A program made the translations under genes and the position numbers. This document shows positions 30,784-41,612 of a stretch of 64,000 nt of DNA, piece by piece (positions within the stretch are counted from its first letter, which is position 1; each line of letters starts with the position of its first letter). The notes below the pieces were generated by a model. That model had not been told where the DNA came from. It was given only the letters and a program-made list of their open reading frames with translations, and made no database searches. The stretch lies in assembly GCF_030253575.1 (NCBI RefSeq), contig NC_080557.1, positions 44,716,501 to 44,780,500 on the forward strand, written 5' to 3'. Origin of the DNA: Rhododendron vialii (taxonomy: Eukaryota; Streptophyta; Magnoliopsida; Ericales; Ericaceae).

Positions 30784-31704
30784 GCCCCGTTCAATTGCTT
30801 GGAAAGTACAGGAAATAATTAGAAAATCTATTTTTCCATAACTATTATAGTACACAGTTGGCAGGAAAATAGTGGGAAACTTGTCTTTTAAGTTTTCCTG
30901 CAAGATTTACTTTCTTGCAAAAGTGATCCGGCCAAAAACATAAGATTCTGTGTCACGGGAAAAGTTTCTCCATTGTGGGGCCAAAATAATTGGCGGGTAA
31001 GAATAAAAGTGAATGACGCCAATACAAAAAAATACGAATTAGGTTCTTAGAAATACATTTTGAGATTTACGTGAGCAACAACAATTTTGACTATTACGGT
31101 GCTTTCTGAGATAATTGTTTTGGAAAAAGATTGGTAGTTTATTTTTTTTGGAAATATTTATTTATCTTGTCATTGGTCTTCAATTTTGTTTTGTACTAAC
31201 TAATTGTCAGTGAGTTTTTGCATCGGCAACTAATCAAGCACGGTTGTTTAATATTTATTTATTTAGTTATCATCTACTTATTTTTTAAACTTCATTTGTA
31301 CGGTTGATTATGAGAGAATGTCAATTTAAATGGGAGATTTGCATGACCATTCAGAATATAGCAAATTGAATATGGAATTGCAAATCGATTTTTTTATTTC
31401 ATGTTAAAGCTTTGCATTAGATAAAATACATTTTCCGTATGTGTTGATTTTTGAAATATGATTGCCTATTATTTAGCTCTCAAAGTTCCTTTTATTTAAA
31501 ATTAGCCATGAGAATAAAAATAAAGAAGTTTCTCATAAGTGTCTTTTTCCGGCAAATGAACCACTAAACTTTAATTTTTCTGCAAAAAAAAATTGTCAAA
31601 TGAACACTCACAGGAAAATTGATTTCTTTTTCTTTTATTTCACTTCACTTAACTTTTCCTAAGAATAACTTTCCGATACAACATTCCTGGCAACTGAACA
31701 GAGC
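30784..31704. mobile_element. 921-bp MITE with GCCCCGTTCAATTGC-type ends
   Basis: The left end GCCCCGTTCAATTGC and the right end, read on the other strand, GCTCTGTTCAGTTGC pair with three mismatches. ATTAG flanks both sides (30779-30783 and 31705-31709). The inner halves (GGAAAGT, CAGGAAA) also pair. No coding frame is present. The superfamily is uncertain, since the 5-bp duplication could be a 3-bp TTA/TAG plus chance. Confidence 0.55.
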
Positions 31705-31885
31705 ATTAGCCTATTGGCCATCACCTTGATTTTTTAATTCTAGTGAGAGACTGTCAGTAGGGCTCGACGAAATTTTTGGCTCCACACCAAAAAATAGGAC
31801 AAACATATAAGAGAAAGTCCACAGGTTTGTAGTTTTGAAAATATGTTAGGAATTAGGAAAGCAGAAAAGCTACGTGCACAGCAAG

Positions 31886-32126
31886 CTGTGCATAGAGCGC
31901 TTTTTCTCCCGCCTTGGGTCGTACAAAGATGATCGGAGCCGCTCATTTTGTTCAAAATATGTCGTTTAAGGTCTCTGTAAATAATAAGTTTCGTTCGATA
32001 TCGTTAGAGGCGTTAACAAAACACCCAAAATCACTTTAGAATTTAGGCCACATATTTTGAACAAAATGAGCGGCTCCGATCATCTTTGTGTGACCTGAGG
32101 CGGGAGAAAAAGCGCTCTGTGCACAG
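31886..32126. mobile_element. Foldback element with arms of about 80 bp
   Basis: CTGTGCATAGAGCGCTTTTTCTCCCGCC at the left, continuing through AAAGATGATCGGAGCCGCTC and ATTTTGTTCAAAATATG, is mirrored at 32043-32126 with few mismatches. The loop is about 70 bp. No convincing target duplication was found. Confidence 0.75.
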
Positions 32127-33101
32127 GTCTTAGGAAAGTGTTTGGAAGAATTGTGCTCTATCGGCCGGGGAGTGAAAATGATGATGTGTTATGGCTTCCA
32201 AACTACTCCTGGTACCTCGGTGATGTGGGAATCTGTGATGATGTTATATATGGCTTCTGGTTTCAAGTCTGCTTAGCTTAATCGGTCCCTTAACTATTTT
32301 TTGAATCTATTTCGTTACCGCATAATTTGAGTTATATATTTGGGCTAATCAACAATGGTTGTTCAAATTTATTTAAAACCGTCGCACGTTATTTGCACAA
32401 GATTCTAACTCGTCAAAGATTTGAGAGAACACGATTGCATGTCACTTGCATGTCTACAAATTTTCTATGATGAGGATATTGTGGTGAATTTGAATCCATG
32501 CAAGATGTCTTGCACTGGGTGAAATGAAACAATGTCGATTTCCTCTCCAATATTTTTTTGTCCATAATTTGTACAAATATTATTGTTCATCGCTACCTTA
32601 GTCGTATACTATTAAGGCTCCATTTTGATAAGGTTCTTGTTTTTTACGTACTTATTTTCTGTTTTACGAGACAAATCATTATTTCACAATACATCACATT
32701 TTAATTCAAAAAATATATATTTTATTTGAAAAATAAGTATTTATTTTAGTTTGTGGACACACCCTAATTGGACTTAATTGAACTAAAACTAATAATAAAG
32801 GTATTTAAAAGGTGCATTTAAAAGTTCAAGAAGGATGTAGTAGTAAACAAATCTCACAAGTAAAGGATACAATTAAAGAATTAGTTCGGTTGATTTGCAG
32901 TTTGCTCAAATTCAATTAGGGGGATAGGTTGTAGGAAAATAATTTATCGTCAATTTTTCTATTATCAGCATGGATGATCTGTCTGTAACCAACCACGATG
33001 AGGAGGTTTCGTTATAATTGAAAGGAGTAAACCTTTAATAGGAGTGCGGATCAAAAAAAAAAAAAAAAACCTTTAATAGGAGTAGAACCAAGAGTAGTCT
33101 T
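32127..33101. other. Intergenic, nothing recognised
   Basis: AT-rich sequence with homopolymers. CCTTTAATAGGAGT occurs twice (near 33031 and 33070) around a poly(A) run. No gene. Confidence 0.4.
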
Positions 33102-33477
33102 GCTATTAGTACAAACGAAAGGGTGTACATACGGTGTACATCACTGTGTGGGGCCCACTACGGGTCCCACACGAATGATTTGGTCTGTTGATAAATTTAA
33201 AAATTTTTTTCTAGTGGCCATGCAAAAAATCAACTCAATTGAATATGTGTAAGTACTTGATCCGATCTTTTAACTTTTCATTCAGAAGTTAGACAATGAA
33301 AAGTTAGAAGATTGGATCAAGTATTTGCACATATTCAATTGAGTTGATTTTTTTGCAAGGACACTCAAAAAAATATTTTAAAATCTATCAACTGACCGGA
33401 TCATTTACTTGGAATCCGTAGTGAGCTCCACACGGCAATGTACACCATATGTACTGTCTTTCATATGTACTCTTAGC
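33102..33477. mobile_element. Long foldback MITE (376 bp), relatives near 16.1-16.4 kb
   Basis: Left GCTATTAGTACAAACGAAAG..GTACATACGGTGTACAT pairs with right TGTACACCATATGTACTGTC..GTACTCTTAGC. The pairing goes on through GTGTGGGGCCCACTACGG and GATCCGATCTTTTAACTTTTCATT to the centre near 33290. The element is almost entirely hairpin. It lies about 300 bp upstream of HINT3. Confidence 0.7.
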
Positions 33478-33778
33478 ATTTCTGTAGTACCAAACGAAGC
33501 TTTGTCGACCAGATACTAGTAGTATCCATGTGCGAAAACCCGACACGTTCGGTGAATTATATCCCATCCCGTGGATAAACAAGCAGCCGGCCAGCCAATC
33601 ATCACTATAATCCAACGGCCGGCCGTAAACAGCGAAAACCCCTTTGTCCGCCATAACCACCAATCATCGAACCCATTTTCCGACCACACACCTAGTAGTC
33701 CCCTCCCTAACCATGGCCATGGCAACACCCCCCAAGAACACCAAACCCATTATTATCCCACACAACGGCTTCTGTTAG

Positions 33779-36700
33779 ATGGAGGCACGACGTCGTCTCG
33801 CCCTTCTCTCTTCCCACCTCCGCCCAACAACCACCGGTTCCCCCACTTCGCCCGTTTCGGCTTCGAATTGTGCTTTGGCTTCGGTTTGTGAAAAGGGTAA
33901 TCAGGAGAGGGATTGTGTTTTCTGCAGAATCATTCGAGGCGAGTCTCCAGCTTTGAAGGTCTTCTTCTTTTTTCTCTTATTCTTTTTACCCTTCTAGTTG
34001 GATTTAACTTTCTTATAGTTTGTGGCCTCAGATAATAAGGTTCTGCCTTATGATTGACTACCTTTGGCACAAATATGTAGTACTGTGCTAAATGAATGGT
34101 ATTTTTTTTTTTGGTAACTTAATTTCTCATTGAAAAACCAGATAAACGTTCAAGCTAGAGGGGCCTACCCCTAGAGTTCAAACAACAAACGATTCTCATC
34201 CGATTTCTTAACACGTCTTTAAGCAATGAGGCAAGCCCTTAGTTCTGTAGTCACTTTGGCAATAAGATCAATAGAAGGAAGGAAACTCGCTGGAATACTC
34301 TTCTGTTCCTTTCACATCAGATGTGATAAGTAGTAGCAGCCAAGGACAACTTGAAAACAAGATGTTTGAATACTCTTCTCTTGGATTAATCACAGGTAGG
34401 ATTATCTCAAGGGTCTACTAGCGAGACCTAGTATTGTTGAGATTGGTCGTAGGATTGGTCGGGGTGCGCATAAGTTGGCCCGGACACCTTAGTGATCGAA
34501 AGGAGGGTCCACTAGCGAGAAATTACCAATACCGTATTGGAGTGTTTTAGATTTCACTTGTTTTGAGATTGCTGAAGGGTTTGTGAATCCATACACCGGT
34601 TGTTGCATCTAAAAGCCGGAGATGCGGTCCTTGTTGTATTAGTATTTATAAATGCAATCCCGTGGTCTAATCCATGAACCGAACTGACCCTTACTACAGA
34701 CTGTTGTTCCATGAATACCTTTTAACTCATGGCTTTACTAGTTTACGGGGGCTGATGTGGTTGTTGGATGGATCATTGGTTTTCAATTGACCAGTTAAAT
34801 TTGCAATTGTGGGGGTTGATGGTAGCTAAAAGCATGACCTGCATCATTTCACAGTATGCCATGGGTGATGCACTGATGTCTTAGTTATGATAACGCTTTG
34901 AGGAGTTGCAAAAGTAATTTTTTTGTGGGTGTGGTTTGAGTCTTTTATGTAGACGGAAAAAGAAGTCTCAGGAAAGGGAGAGGGAGAACAATTTTAGCTG
35001 CTTGAGTCAGTTGTAGCTTCAATGGACTGGCATTCTTTCCAGCATTCTCTTTACCTCTTGATGTATCAACTTATGGTGCAATCATCAACGGTTGCTGCCA
35101 TCACTCCTGGGGTTGAAAGTTTGTATTGGTAGAACGTAATTGGGAAACGTGGCTAAAGCAATAAGTTGTCACGTAGCAAAGTGTTGATTTTGTTTTGAGT
35201 TTTCATATAGATGTAAGCTCCAAGTTGGTAGTTGTTATTCTCTTGATGGAGTACCAAATATGCAGCTCCAGTCTCATTTAACTGCCAATACTGTGATTAT
35301 TACAGTTGGTTTCCTTTATTTGTGGTTCAAGAGGATTTTTTTCTCCTTCTATCCTGTTTCTTATGAACTGGGCTGGTTGTTCTTTTGATCATGGCTGTAA
35401 GCTCGTGTCTTCTGATCCTCTGAATTACTAGATAGTATTTGTCGATTGCTTTTGACATCATTTTTTTCTCATAGCCATCTTCAGATATTTAAAATTATAA
35501 GACTACCCCAAAAGTATTGAAGCTTGGCCAATTTGGTGGATGGTTATCTTTTATGAGGTTGAAGTTGTTTTTTTTTAAATGCTTAGACTGTTCATCCTTC
35601 ACATTTGGGATGATGTCATGGCCTTTCAGCAATGTTATGATATAAAAGATGCATACTATTTAATGGTTGAGTTTCATCATTTTGTTAATTCGTTCGCTTT
35701 GGTTTCAGCTTTATGAAGATGACGTATGCCTATGCATATTGGATACAAATCCAGTGAGTCGTGGGTAAGGTATCATATTTTTAAGATGCAACACAAGTTT
35801 GCTATATATTTGTGTTGTTGCTGTCTGGTTCAACCTAGAAGATCATGGCCTAGGTCTCTTATAGCAAATCAAAAGGCAATGAAAGGGTAGAGACTGTATG
35901 ACATTAAGACTTCACCTACTTGGTGTAGAGACTAAAGAGTGAACTTATCTACAGGCAATCTCTTGTTGGGCCAGTTCTGACACAGCATCCTTCAAGTTTT
36001 GAAAGTTTGCATCATCCAATCATTATGTTTTAGATGAAAAGGGGAAAGAAAGTCTATGGATTGAGTCAATCAGAAAAAACGAAAAGGAAACGATTACCAT
36101 GATGCAAATTAAAAGCTTAAGTAATGGCTCCGTGTTTTATATGTTCTGTTGACAAACCCCGAAACTATAGCATAGAAGAAACGTCTTCCCAGTAACATGG
36201 CAAAACGAAAGAAAATCATTGAACTTTTGAAATTATAATGTTGCTAGGCTTTCCTCAGTTTCTGAAACTGAGTATCATATAGGTTTTCCTCTAGGTTTGC
36301 CACATTAGCGTTTGGTATCCTCGTGACTGGATCTCTTGTGCTTGCCTCGGTAAAATAGATGTACTTAAATGATTAAATGAGAGATTAATACATGGGAAAC
36401 CAGTTGTGTTCAAATGATTAAACTTGATCGCCTTGTTTGTGTATGCTTTCCCGTACTTCTTAGAATTACGGCGAAGGTTTATATCTGCATGGGCATTATT
36501 CGTTTAACGTTTTTATTCTCTGTATAAACTTGAGTTTTTCTCAATAACCTTTACATAACTTTGACCGGGGTCTGACTAATGTCATACTACAATTATAGGC
36601 ATTCTCTTATTATACCAAAGTCACATTTTCCATGCCTGCAAGCAACTCCTCCACCTGTAAGTTTGTGTGATGTTGGTATGATTCTTTTAATCTGTATTTC

Positions 36701-38260
36701 TTTGAAGTTTGTGCAGTATTCCTACAAATACGTCTAACTTCAGAGAATTTGACATGCAGGTAATTGGAGCCATGTGCTCAAAAGTACCTTTTATCAGCAA
36801 TGCAGTTGTCAAAGCTACCGGTTGTGGTGTGTATTCACTGTCTTTCTTTACCGTTGTAATGAATCATTTGATGTAGTAAATTATGTATGGTCTTCAGATG
36901 CCGTATGTGCACCCATGCTTTGTTGGAGTCATTTGCTTGCTAATTAATTGATCAGAGATGTCAGGGCACTTAAGTTGCTGGGCTGGATCAGGGTTGTGTT
37001 ATCAAAAACATGTGTGCACCCATGCGTTGTTGGAGTCATTTGCTTACTAATTAATTGATCAGAGATGTCAGGGCACTTAAGTTGCTGGGCTGGATCAGGG
37101 TCGTGTTATCAAAAACATGTTTAGGGGGATAAAAACCTAAAATCCAGATTTAGGCTGTAAATTATTAATCTGAGCGCTATTTTCAGTTATGTACAACAGA
37201 TATCATTAGCATTATAAGAGGAAGGGAGGGACAAGGTGACTAATGAGGATTCACGAGTAATGGTTGTTTCTATTAGTTCTTGGTTGCTTTTGAGCACACG
37301 CCTGGTTCACGGAAAGATGGAAGTCATAAGCATAATTATGTTATCTCGTGATCATTAAGATCATTCATCATCTTCAATAAAAGTCCGGATGCCATTTTAT
37401 TTGATCATAGGAGTGTCAATTGTGTCATCGAACAACTTCATTGTCAGCGTTAAGTGAATTTGAATTTGAATTTGAACTTTGCAGATTCATACAACTTGCT
37501 GGTCAACAATGGTGCGGCTGCAGGCCAAGTTATATTTCACGTAAGTTTTCTGTGAGATTGTGTTTTCCTTACGTTTTGACCATATAATGCCGAGGCTACA
37601 TTTTACTCTATAAAACTTTATACTTATATTATTAACAAGCTACATGGAATTTGATCAATCCTTTTTTCTCTCGTTAAGATGGAGAATTAAACTGATAATA
37701 TTCTCTTCTTTGGTATCAGTGGATCACAATTTATGACCCAGGATTGTATTTTATCCTCAAAATCCAATCCCTGTTAATGTTTTTCCTTTTCCTATCGAAT
37801 AATAGTTCTCGACTGCTATGACTTGGATTGTCTAGTATTCTCGGAAAAGTGATTTGTTTTGGGTTTTCGCATTATACCTATAAACTTGATTAGTTGTTCG
37901 CCTGCTGTTATTATGGTTGTTTTAGGGAGCTGATTAGTGTTGGCTATTTTTGTTTCCTTGTCTTTTAAATTACACGGCGACTTCAGACTCACCTCCATAT
38001 AATTCCTCGCAAAGCACGGGATTGTTTGTGGGCTTCTGAGGTAAGCACTATTTGCTTTCATTTTCTCCATCTCATGGAAGACAAACAACCATGTCCGGGG
38101 AGATCTAAAGGGCTGAAAATTTCTACAGAGCTTGCCGAGGCATCCTTTGAAGTTAGACCACGAAACTTCCCAACTTGCTGATCGAATTCGGAAAGAATTA
38201 TTGTTCTTCAACAGCTCCAAAGATGATGAGGGTCAAGGATCTACTCTATCGACGAACTAA
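33779..38260 (+). CDS. HINT3: HINT3-type histidine triad protein (adenylylsulfatase family)
   Basis: Seven exons (33779-33958, 35709-35764, 36599-36656, 36760-36826, 37485-37540, 37987-38040, 38129-38260) join in frame into 200 aa. The order is an N-terminal extension with RLALLSSHL (6-14), CVFCRIIRGESPALK, LYEDDVCLCILDTNP, GHSLIIPKSHFP, AMCSKVPFISNAVVKATG, SYNLLVNNGAAAGQVIFH and the active-site triad HTHLHII (139-145, catalytic His141), then a divergent C-terminal tail. It matches Arabidopsis HINT3 (about 197 aa), a HIT hydrolase with reported adenylylsulfatase activity on adenosine 5'-phosphosulfate. RLx5HL is a textbook PTS2 peroxisome-targeting peptide, conserved in HINT3. Intron 1 is 1750 nt and holds SINE-like debris; intron 4 holds a 107-bp tandem duplication. 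Confidence 0.93.
34380..34520 (+). mobile_element. SINE fragment in HINT3 intron 1
   Basis: GGATTGGTCGGGGTGCGCATAAGTTGGCCCGGACACC (34452-34488) is the kind of conserved tail seen in common plant SINEs. CTAGCGAGA.. occurs on both sides. The exact ends are not clear. Confidence 0.4.
36907..37120. repeat. 107-bp tandem duplication in HINT3 intron 4
   Basis: The unit GTGCACCCATGC.TTGTTGGAGTC...AAAAACATGT is present at 36907-37013 and from 37014, with about three differences. It is intronic and does not touch splice sites. Confidence 0.9.
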
Positions 38261-38916
38261 ATCACCGATGCCCATTTGTAGACTATTGTAACATCTGCGA
38301 ATTACATACAGAGCTACTTTTTTTTTTTTCTTTTTTTCTTTCCTCTTTCAGGATTATAGTACTCAACTTGTTCTTGGTTGGTTTGCTTTATAAGATGGTT
38401 CAATTACCCCCAAAAAAAAAAATTGCGGAAATTTTGCTGTATTTGCTTGAGAGGATGTTATAGTTTTCCATGTTTGGACAATACTCCTATTTAAACTGTT
38501 GCTTGCGATTGAGCCATTTGCAGTACTTGGAAGGAACTCTTTGTTTTCCCTTTTTTGATGTGTACTCAGGTGACATGTCCTCTAGTCCTCTTTCCTTGGA
38601 CTTCGGGTTGGTGCTGTGCACAGCATCGTGCTGCGCACAACATCCTCCGAACCATCAGATCGTTTGCCGAGATGAGATCCAAGCCGTTAGATACACGATC
38701 TGACAGTTTGGAGGTACACAACACGGTGCTGCCCACACCACTGCACAACAACATCTCCCAATTCTCTCTCCTTCCTCCTTTCAGCATATTGTTTTGTGGT
38801 GTTGTTCATACTAAGAAGATTTGCTCTCAAAGTAATTACGACACTAGCCTAAACGAATTTAATTAATTTTGAACTTCTTCAGCATAGAAAGTAGAAATAC
38901 AGTGAGAAATTCAATA
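38261..38916. other. HINT3 3' UTR and flank
   Basis: It probably includes the HINT3 3' UTR. At 38610-38752, GTGCTGTGCACAGCATCGTGCTGCGCACAAC and GTACACAACACGGTGCTGCCCAC form a loose inverted repeat around AAGCCGTTAGATACACGATC, likely a worn foldback element. Confidence 0.4.
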
Positions 38917-38928
38917 TTCAATCGGCTT

Positions 38929-40022
38929 TTTTTTTTTTTGAAAATGTCAGGATATCATTAACTCAAGACACATCCTTGGACAAAACAGACTCAAGAGCTG
39001 GCGGAATACAACCCGAAAGAAAAAAGTTCGAAACTTTTCTACATTGGGATGTAATTCAGTGAACTGCTTTGTTAAGATTTCTTCCACACCACCGAAAGGA
39101 CCAACGATTACAGGCAGCCCACTTGCCGATATCATTGATAATTGCTTCAATCTCCCACGGGCACTCAGTTTTGGAATTAGAAACATAATGAATAAGGTTT
39201 TGGCAATCAGTTTCAAAAATTACGTCAGAGAAACCTTGTTCCATTGCCATGACACTAGCAATTCTCAAAGCCCATGCTTCTATAGCCACTGCCGAAGAAA
39301 CCGTAGCACGACCACAACGCCATAACAGAGCAGATCCACCGTATCTCTAGCAATAATGCCAAAGGCAGCCAAGCTGTGGAGGGATTTAAAGGCTCCATCA
39401 ACATTGAACTTGACATAAGATGGGGGAGGGGGTACCCACCTTACATCACGAGTATTCGCTGGTAAAGAAAAAGCACCAGAAGAAACCCCATCGTAAACAG
39501 CTTGAAGATAGTCAGCATTAGCCCTCTTGGCTTGATCGATCACCACTTCAGGATTAGGGGGTTTATTGTTGAACACAGAGATTACGTGCTTTCCAGATGG
39601 CCCAACATAGCTGGAAGATTTCACCCACCATTTCAGAGCTTGTTTCCTTAGCTAGATCTCCACATAGCAGGTCCTCCATCCATTTATCCACTTCCACCAC
39701 TTCCTTATAAAGAGTCCAGTAGGATTTCCCACTCCCAAACCACACTGCACGACTCCAAGGACAATGGAATAGTAAGTGCTCAATCGTTTCGCTTGCATTG
39801 TTGCATATTTGGCAAGTAGGGTTAGGAGCACACTTTCTTCTGAACAGGTTATCACGACAAGCTACCCAATTCTTGGCTGTCTTCCACATAAACATACGCA
39901 CTTTGGGCATGGTTTTGGTACCCAATAGTCTTTTCCACATAACCTGAGATGGAGTAAAAGAGGAGGACGGGAGTGCTAGACACCTCTTGGGAGAAAAAAT
40001 AATCTTCCGAGCGTAACCAGAC
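38929..40022 (-). pseudogene. 5'-truncated LINE (L1-like) 3' end: zf-RVT and RNase H
   Basis: The flanks TTCAATCGGCTT at 38917-38928 and 40023-40034 are an exact 12-bp target duplication. A poly(A) tail (T run at 38929-38939 on the plus strand) marks the 3' end, so this is a bona fide target-primed insertion. The content is a reverse-transcriptase zinc-binding domain (VMWKRLLGTKTMPKVRMFMWK, then CQICNNASETIEHLLFHCPW, then FQLCWAIWKARN) followed by RNase H (KFNVDGAFKS with catalytic Asp; VIFETDCQNLIHYV). The reading frame breaks near 39590 and 39320, so the copy is not functional. RT and endonuclease are absent. Confidence 0.88.
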
Positions 40023-40034
40023 TTCAATCGGCTT

Positions 40035-40473
40035 CGATATATTAGAAAACAACATATAATAAGTTGCACTTATAAAAAAAAAACCCTATAATAAGATGTA
40101 CTATAAAATATGTGTATTGACTTTGTATTGACTTTCCACAATTACATTGATATTTCCCTATAAAAGTTCACCAAGCATGATTTTGAAAAATTAAAATCTT
40201 TACTCATTAGGATATTCAAAAAAATCAAAACTAATCTTTAGGGAAAATTTTCACATTCTTTACTGATTAGAAAATTCAAAAAATCAAAACTAATCTTTTA
40301 AGGAAATACAAGTACAGGTTATGGGTTGGTCTCGCCGACACGGCATTGTGTTTCAGGTTATCGAGTTGACACCGATGGTTATTCATTACTCAAGTCTAAC
40401 TTGTATCCGTCCCGTTTAATTTTAAAATATTAGCGGGTCTTGTCATTATCGTGTTCGAGTCAAAAAGCAATCG
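40035..40473. other. Intergenic between LINE and hAT element
   Basis: AT-rich, no gene. A 50-60-bp segment ending AAAATCAAAACTAATCTTT is repeated at about 40190 and 40260. A GGGTC/GTGTC-rich stretch precedes the hAT element. Confidence 0.4.
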
Positions 40474-40481
40474 GCCCAAAC

Positions 40482-41225
40482 CATAGTTCTGAATACCGTT
40501 TCGGACAGGGTACCGGTTTTCCTACTGTTACGGTACGTATCGGTACCGGTCAGGTACCGGGTACCGTTTCGGATTTACCGCAACTACAATATATATAATA
40601 ATTATATATAATTATAATTCAAAAAAATCCCCCATATCATACTATTCATCATAAAATATCTCTACTAGAGATTCTCTAGTCCCACATTGTTTAGTTACAA
40701 AACTCTTTTCCACTTTAAATGACTTTGCACACTAGTGAACTTGTGAATGAGAACTAAATAAGAGGTCTCGCGCGCTCGGGAAAATGTGCCGTGGCTGAAG
40801 ACAATTTGGAAAAACTGATTCGGAAACCAATTAACCGGGTGTGCAAATCCAGGATCTAAGCCTCGCGCACGTACAATGGTTTAAGCCCATGTTTTGCTAA
40901 AATTTTTAAAAACGTTTTATTATTTTTTTGGGCCTAAAACGTTTTTTTTTTTTGTTTCAGAAAAAGAAAAACGTAGCTAAAAAAAAAAAAAAAAACTCCG
41001 GAATTTTTTTTTTTGTTTCAGAAAAAAAAACGTAGCTAAAAAATAAAAAAAAAAAACTCTGCAAAATTTCGGCCGGAATTTCCGGTATCCCGATACCGCC
41101 CGGTATTTACCGAAATGTCCGGTACCGACCGGTATTGGGACCGGAACGAAATTGGGAGGTTAGGGTACCGGTTCTTCGTCAAAACGGTACGTACCGGCCG
41201 GTACGAAACGGTATCGATAACTATG
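40482..41225. mobile_element. hAT-like element rich in GGTACCGG motifs
   Basis: CATAGTTCTGAATACCGTTTCG at the left and its near mirror CGAAACGGTATCGATAACTATG at the right are terminal inverted repeats. GCCCAAAC at 40474-40481 and 41226-41233 is a perfect 8-bp target duplication, the hAT signature. Many subterminal GGTACCGG/CCGGTACG motifs look like transposase-binding repeats. No transposase frame is present. It ends about 390 bp upstream of the CHIP start codon. Confidence 0.85.
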
Positions 41226-41518
41226 GCCCAAACCCTCTCATTCATGACGTGTTAAAGAGTCGTGTCCGGAATTACCAAAAGTCTTCTAATGTGCTTTTAA
41301 AGAAGTCCTGAAGTTTTTGGCACCAATTCCTTGAAGTGAAGTTTCCCGGAAATCCCAGGAGAAACTTTCGCGGAGTGTGTTTTCCTTCGCAATTCCGCGT
41401 CTCTTTCCCAGTTGGGGATTTGGGGAATTGCAATTTGGTTTGAATTGAATCTCAGGACCTAGGTCTTCAACGTCTCCACGCGCCAAAAAAACTCGTCTAT
41501 ACATTCATAGATCCAAAC

Positions 41519-41530
41519 ATATATATAGGT
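41519..41530 (+). promoter_or_regulatory. CHIP: TATA box of CHIP
   Basis: CATATATATAGG, about 85 bp upstream of the ATG. A (GA)n run (about 41596-41612) fills the end of the leader right before the start codon. Confidence 0.5.
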
Positions 41531-41612
41531 TGTGTCTTTTTTGCGAGAGAAAGATCACACTGGAGTCGTAGCGAATCGTAGAGATCACAAAGTTCAGAGA
41601 GAGAGAGAGAGA

